NCBI GenBank assembly: GCA_015680905.1
Contig: CM027377.1
Coordinates: forward strand, 4,860,501 to 4,924,500
Direction: 5' to 3'
Source: Coptis chinensis
Taxonomy: Eukaryota > Streptophyta > Magnoliopsida > Ranunculales > Ranunculaceae
DNA length: 64,000 nucleotides
A program made the translations under genes and the position numbers. This document shows, piece by piece, positions 61,500 to 64,000 of this stretch. Positions within the stretch are counted from its first letter, which is position 1, and the number at the start of each line of letters is the position of its first letter. A model generated the notes under the pieces. The model did not search any database and was not told where the DNA came from. It saw only the letters and a list, made by a program, of their open reading frames with translations.

Positions 61500-61790
61500 A
61501 AGCGATTCCTCTTATAATCGGCATTGGCTATTAGGGTTCACAAGTGCCAAGGAATGACTCTTGATTACCTTCGTCTTGATCTTTCAAAAGCCTTCGGTTA
61601 TGGTATGGTTTATGTTGCACTTTCTAGAGTTAGAAACTTACGAGGCCTTTTTTTTTTTTTTTTTTTTTGAAGGTTAAGCTTTAGGGTTAAACTTATTAAG
61701 AAACTTACGAGGCCTTTTTATCCGGGTTGCTTGGTGCGAGTTCACTCAACTCGAGAACTTGAAAGAGAAAAATCCGCAATATCCACCCAA
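61500..61790 (+). pseudogene. PIF1-type helicase C-terminal remnant in Helitron C
   Basis: After an in-frame stop the frame reads [20 protein letters not shown] then [20 protein letters not shown] and RGL, helicase motifs V and VI; a 51-bp oligo(T) insertion follows and the text resumes RGLFIRVAWCEFTQLENLKE. The [29 protein letters not shown] pattern is a PIF1 signature different in wording from the helicase in Helitron A, so the two come from different lineages. Confidence 0.85.
61632..61714 (-). mobile_element. Tiny retroposon (oligo-T plus 30 bp) with 16-bp TSD
   Basis: The 16 bases AGAAACTTACGAGGCC occur at 61632-61647 and 61699-61714. Between them are 21 T and about 30 bp. This is a minus-strand poly(A) insertion truncated to almost nothing but its tail, flanked by a perfect target duplication, inside the Helitron helicase remnant. 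Confidence 0.85.
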
Positions 61791-62357
61791 AACACCGAAA
61801 GGAACTATAGCATCGAATAGCTTGCATCTCTTGAAGCCGATCTTAACAATGTGTTGTCGAAATAGCACTAATTCAGATGGAGAAAGGGGAAAGGAGAGAA
61901 AGAAGGGAAAGAGAAGATGGTGGAGGCGCCAAATCAACTACAACATGCATTTCGAGACCGAACAAATCAAGTCATCGGCTTTATTAGCCCATGAAGCGAC
62001 GTCAAAGGCAAAGGAAGAGCTGGCTACTCGAGGTTGCATGGAGCAAAATAAATTGATATTGAGAAGGCTGCTCAAGATGCTGTGTTTCGTGAACATGTTG
62101 TTTTTACCTTCTACGTGTTTTGGGCTCATTAGTTAGAAACTTTTTAATGAAATTTCTTTTTGAAGATTCCTACCATGATCATGAGTTTGAAATCCAGGCT
62201 AGCCTACTAGACTTGGTGGATCATTCTGCCCTTTAGCTTCCATAAATTGAACATGCCTCAAGGGACAGCTGCTATAGTTGGGATTTTCGTTAAGTTTGTG
62301 ATTACTTTGTTTTTTTTTTTCTTTTCGATGAAACTGATTATAAAGATTTTTGATAAA

Positions 62358-63267
62358 TCTCTATATATATATTATAGCTCTCCCCTCCTCAATTGAGGAA
62401 GCATAGCTAGAGTGTCCACGTGTCCAGACTAATTACGATAAATCCGGAGTAAAATTTGCCGATAGAAAAACTGCTCCAACTCAAACTTAAAATGGAAACC
62501 CAACAAAACCCACGACTCTCATATGAACTGATCTCTCTCTCCCACTCTCTCTTCTCTCCCACCCAACCTAAATCGCCATCTATTAATTAATGTCAATCGT
62601 ATATCAAAGTGAGAATAGTTATTTGATGCTCCTTTTACCGGGTTGTTCTCAAAAACCCCTTTTTTCTCCCATCAATGCAAGAAGATTTGTACAATTGCAG
62701 ACTTTTGATTAAAGAGAATCGCTTATAATTCCAATCTCAAGTCCAAGATTATCCAAATTCTACTTGAAATTTTATAATTTGTTCCCGATGCAAGATCCAC
62801 TCCTAATTTTGGGATAAAAAGAAATTGTCTTGGTCATTCTACTTATATATTCTTCAGGTATAATTCTACTCATACCAAGTTTTTTTTTTCAATAAGCGCC
62901 TATGCTATTAGCTAGCGGTGACACTTAATTCAATTGATTGATGCTCGACTAAATGCATCACTTTGTTAGAACAGATTTGGCACCATGGTTGTCAATGAAA
63001 AACTTTTGAAGTAGTCGACCCGCACAAAGGAAGACTGATGTATCATGTGAAAATAGAAACACGTAAGCTGATGAGGTATTTCCGACTTAACCAAGATATG
63101 TGTCATATATACGGTTCAATTTTCTTTTTCCTGGATAGAAAAAATAAATAAACAAAACAATAAATAAACAAATGAAAGGGAGACAAGTCATTGCAAGATA
63201 AGTTTTGCTATTGACCAGCATGATTGTGTCTTCTTCGTCTCATTGAGATCCATCTCTGTTGCTGCAG
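62358..63267 (+). mobile_element. Helitron D 5' end and following DNA
   Basis: After host A the text TCTCTATATATATATTATAG then CTCTCCCCTC and GTGTCCACGTGTCC repeats the start of Helitron C. No coding part or 3' end is seen; the extent is unknown, so only the first 100 bp are well supported. Confidence 0.5.
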
Positions 63268-63462
63268 GCTGATGTGCGTGGTTATCAGTTTAGGAAAAAG
63301 TACAAGGTAATTATATGGGTTGTTGGTGTTCTAGATAAGGTTGTATTGTGATGGCGCCGTAGAGTAGTGGGTTTACGAGGATACCGTCCAGAGTCAGAAT
63401 GCATTGAAGAAAACGAAGATGAGGACATCACCGGGATTTCCAGGAAACAAAAAGTAGACACT
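63268..63462 (+). pseudogene. CAMTA (calmodulin-binding transcription activator) fragment
   Basis: After a GCTGCAG acceptor the frame reads ADVRGYQFRKKYKVIIWVVG, VLDKVVL, a TGA, WRRRVVGLRGYRPESE and EDITGISRKQKVD. This is the IQ/calmodulin-binding region of plant CAMTAs (VRGYQ.RKKYK ... GVLEKVVLRWRRK..GLRGFR). The stop at 63349-63351 replaces the Arg of VLRWRR, most simply a CGA to TGA change. The CG-1, TIG and ankyrin parts are not in the window. Downstream exons, if any, are not visible before the right edge. Confidence 0.82.
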
Positions 63463-64000
63463 AAGCTCTATCTTGCATTAACTCTTCCGCTGTGTTACAT
63501 TCGGTGCAATTTAAATTATATCCTTTACAAATATATACATGCATATATGCGTGAATATCATATATGCACATATATAGTTGGATGTTTGGAATACAGTTTG
63601 TACCTGTAAATCCCTTCACTACTTCTTTTCTCGACCTACTTCTTCATTTTCTAACGAAAATCTTTCACTTTTACTTGTTATAAGTAGAAAAAAAAGAACA
63701 ACTTAATATCTTGCAGTGAGAGGGCCTGCCACCTAAGAATTAGAACAAAATGTATATATCTATAAAACTTTGAACTGATTGAGCTATTAATCAAGAAGAT
63801 GATTGATTTTGCTTTGAACTTCCTTTGCCAATTACAAGATAGGAGTACTCTATGTTGATTCTCTTTTTTCTTTTATCCGATATTTGCTTTCCAAATTATG
63901 TTATGTTTTGCTAATCAACTCCGATTGCAAGCAATAGATGCTAACAGTTCATGGCATGATTTTAGCTTCAAATACATGGATATCTCCAAGTTTGGGTGGT
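63463..64000. other. Non-coding to window end
   Basis: Nothing recognised. Contains CATATATGC-type simple repeats near 63530-63575. Confidence 0.35.

Larger units (their letters stand above)
61015..62357 (+). mobile_element. Helitron C (5' end and helicase remnant)
   Basis: After host A, the 5' end reads TCTCTATATATATATTATAG then CTCTCCCCTC and GTGTCCACGTGG, a start shared almost word for word with 62358. A PIF1 helicase tail follows at about 61500-61760. The 3' end was not found before the next 5' end at 62358, so the element may be truncated or may continue past it. Confidence 0.7.

Noticed and set aside
61176-61517. 113-codon open frame as a host gene
   Set aside because: It lies inside Helitron C before the helicase tail and shows no convincing family text of its own.
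1-64000. tRNA, rRNA, CRISPR or bacterial-type systems
   Set aside because: No cloverleaf, rRNA core or spaced direct-repeat array was seen; all recognisable genes are plant nuclear.

Overview
This window looks like AT-rich nuclear DNA from a eudicot plant. The evidence is split plant genes with GT-AG introns, plant-specific families (ILP1-type IAP-like zinc-finger protein, bacterial-type PEP carboxylase, PDR/ABCG transporter, CAMTA, PPR, PII-2-type LRR protein), and Ty1/copia, Ty3/gypsy, CACTA and Helitron elements. There is no sign of bacterial genes, CRISPR, rRNA or tRNA. The only host gene that reads as whole is an LRR receptor-like protein (PII-2 type) at 15323-17648 on the + strand, with two coding exons. 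Every other host gene I could identify is a relic.

Layout. 0-2 kb: decayed SF3B2 (SAP145) exons on the - strand, one out of order. 2.5-3.6 kb: about four copies of a 250-bp tandem repeat. 3.6-7 kb: two ends of an IRE1-like kinase/RNase gene with a small LTR element (4312-6285, TSD CATAA) between them. 8.2-11.7 kb: ILP1-like pseudogene on the - strand that has lost its first zinc-finger exons. 14.2 kb: a short poly(A) retroposon with target-site duplication. 15.3-17.6 kb: the intact LRR gene. 17.7-25.9 kb: a Tork-type copia element (TSD GTTAT) carrying a solo LTR (TSD ATACT) and a second 1.6-kb insert. 28-39 kb: a gene graveyard with a PPR tail, an intronless cyclin B1 retropseudogene, PDR transporter exons, bacterial-type PEPC exons and dispersed local repeats.

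41.4-56.3 kb is a nest at least three levels deep: one Ty3/gypsy 3' LTR split by two abutting Helitrons (43295-54652), the second of which carries a 4.8-kb CACTA element (TSD AAA). 57.7-61 kb is a very decayed copia element whose 3' LTR is cut by a third Helitron at 61015. That Helitron's helicase remnant holds a tiny oligo(T) retroposon, and another Helitron 5' end follows at 62358. A CAMTA fragment lies at 63268-63462.

I did not find a convincing new functional system. The most unusual things are the exact Helitron/CACTA/gypsy nest, a 207-codon unrecognised ORF inside the small LTR element, the intronless cyclin copy sitting in a transporter relic, a recurring 35-bp motif in the graveyard, and two clean short retroposons that point to active LINE-type machinery. 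All family calls were made by reading translations from memory; no database search was run.
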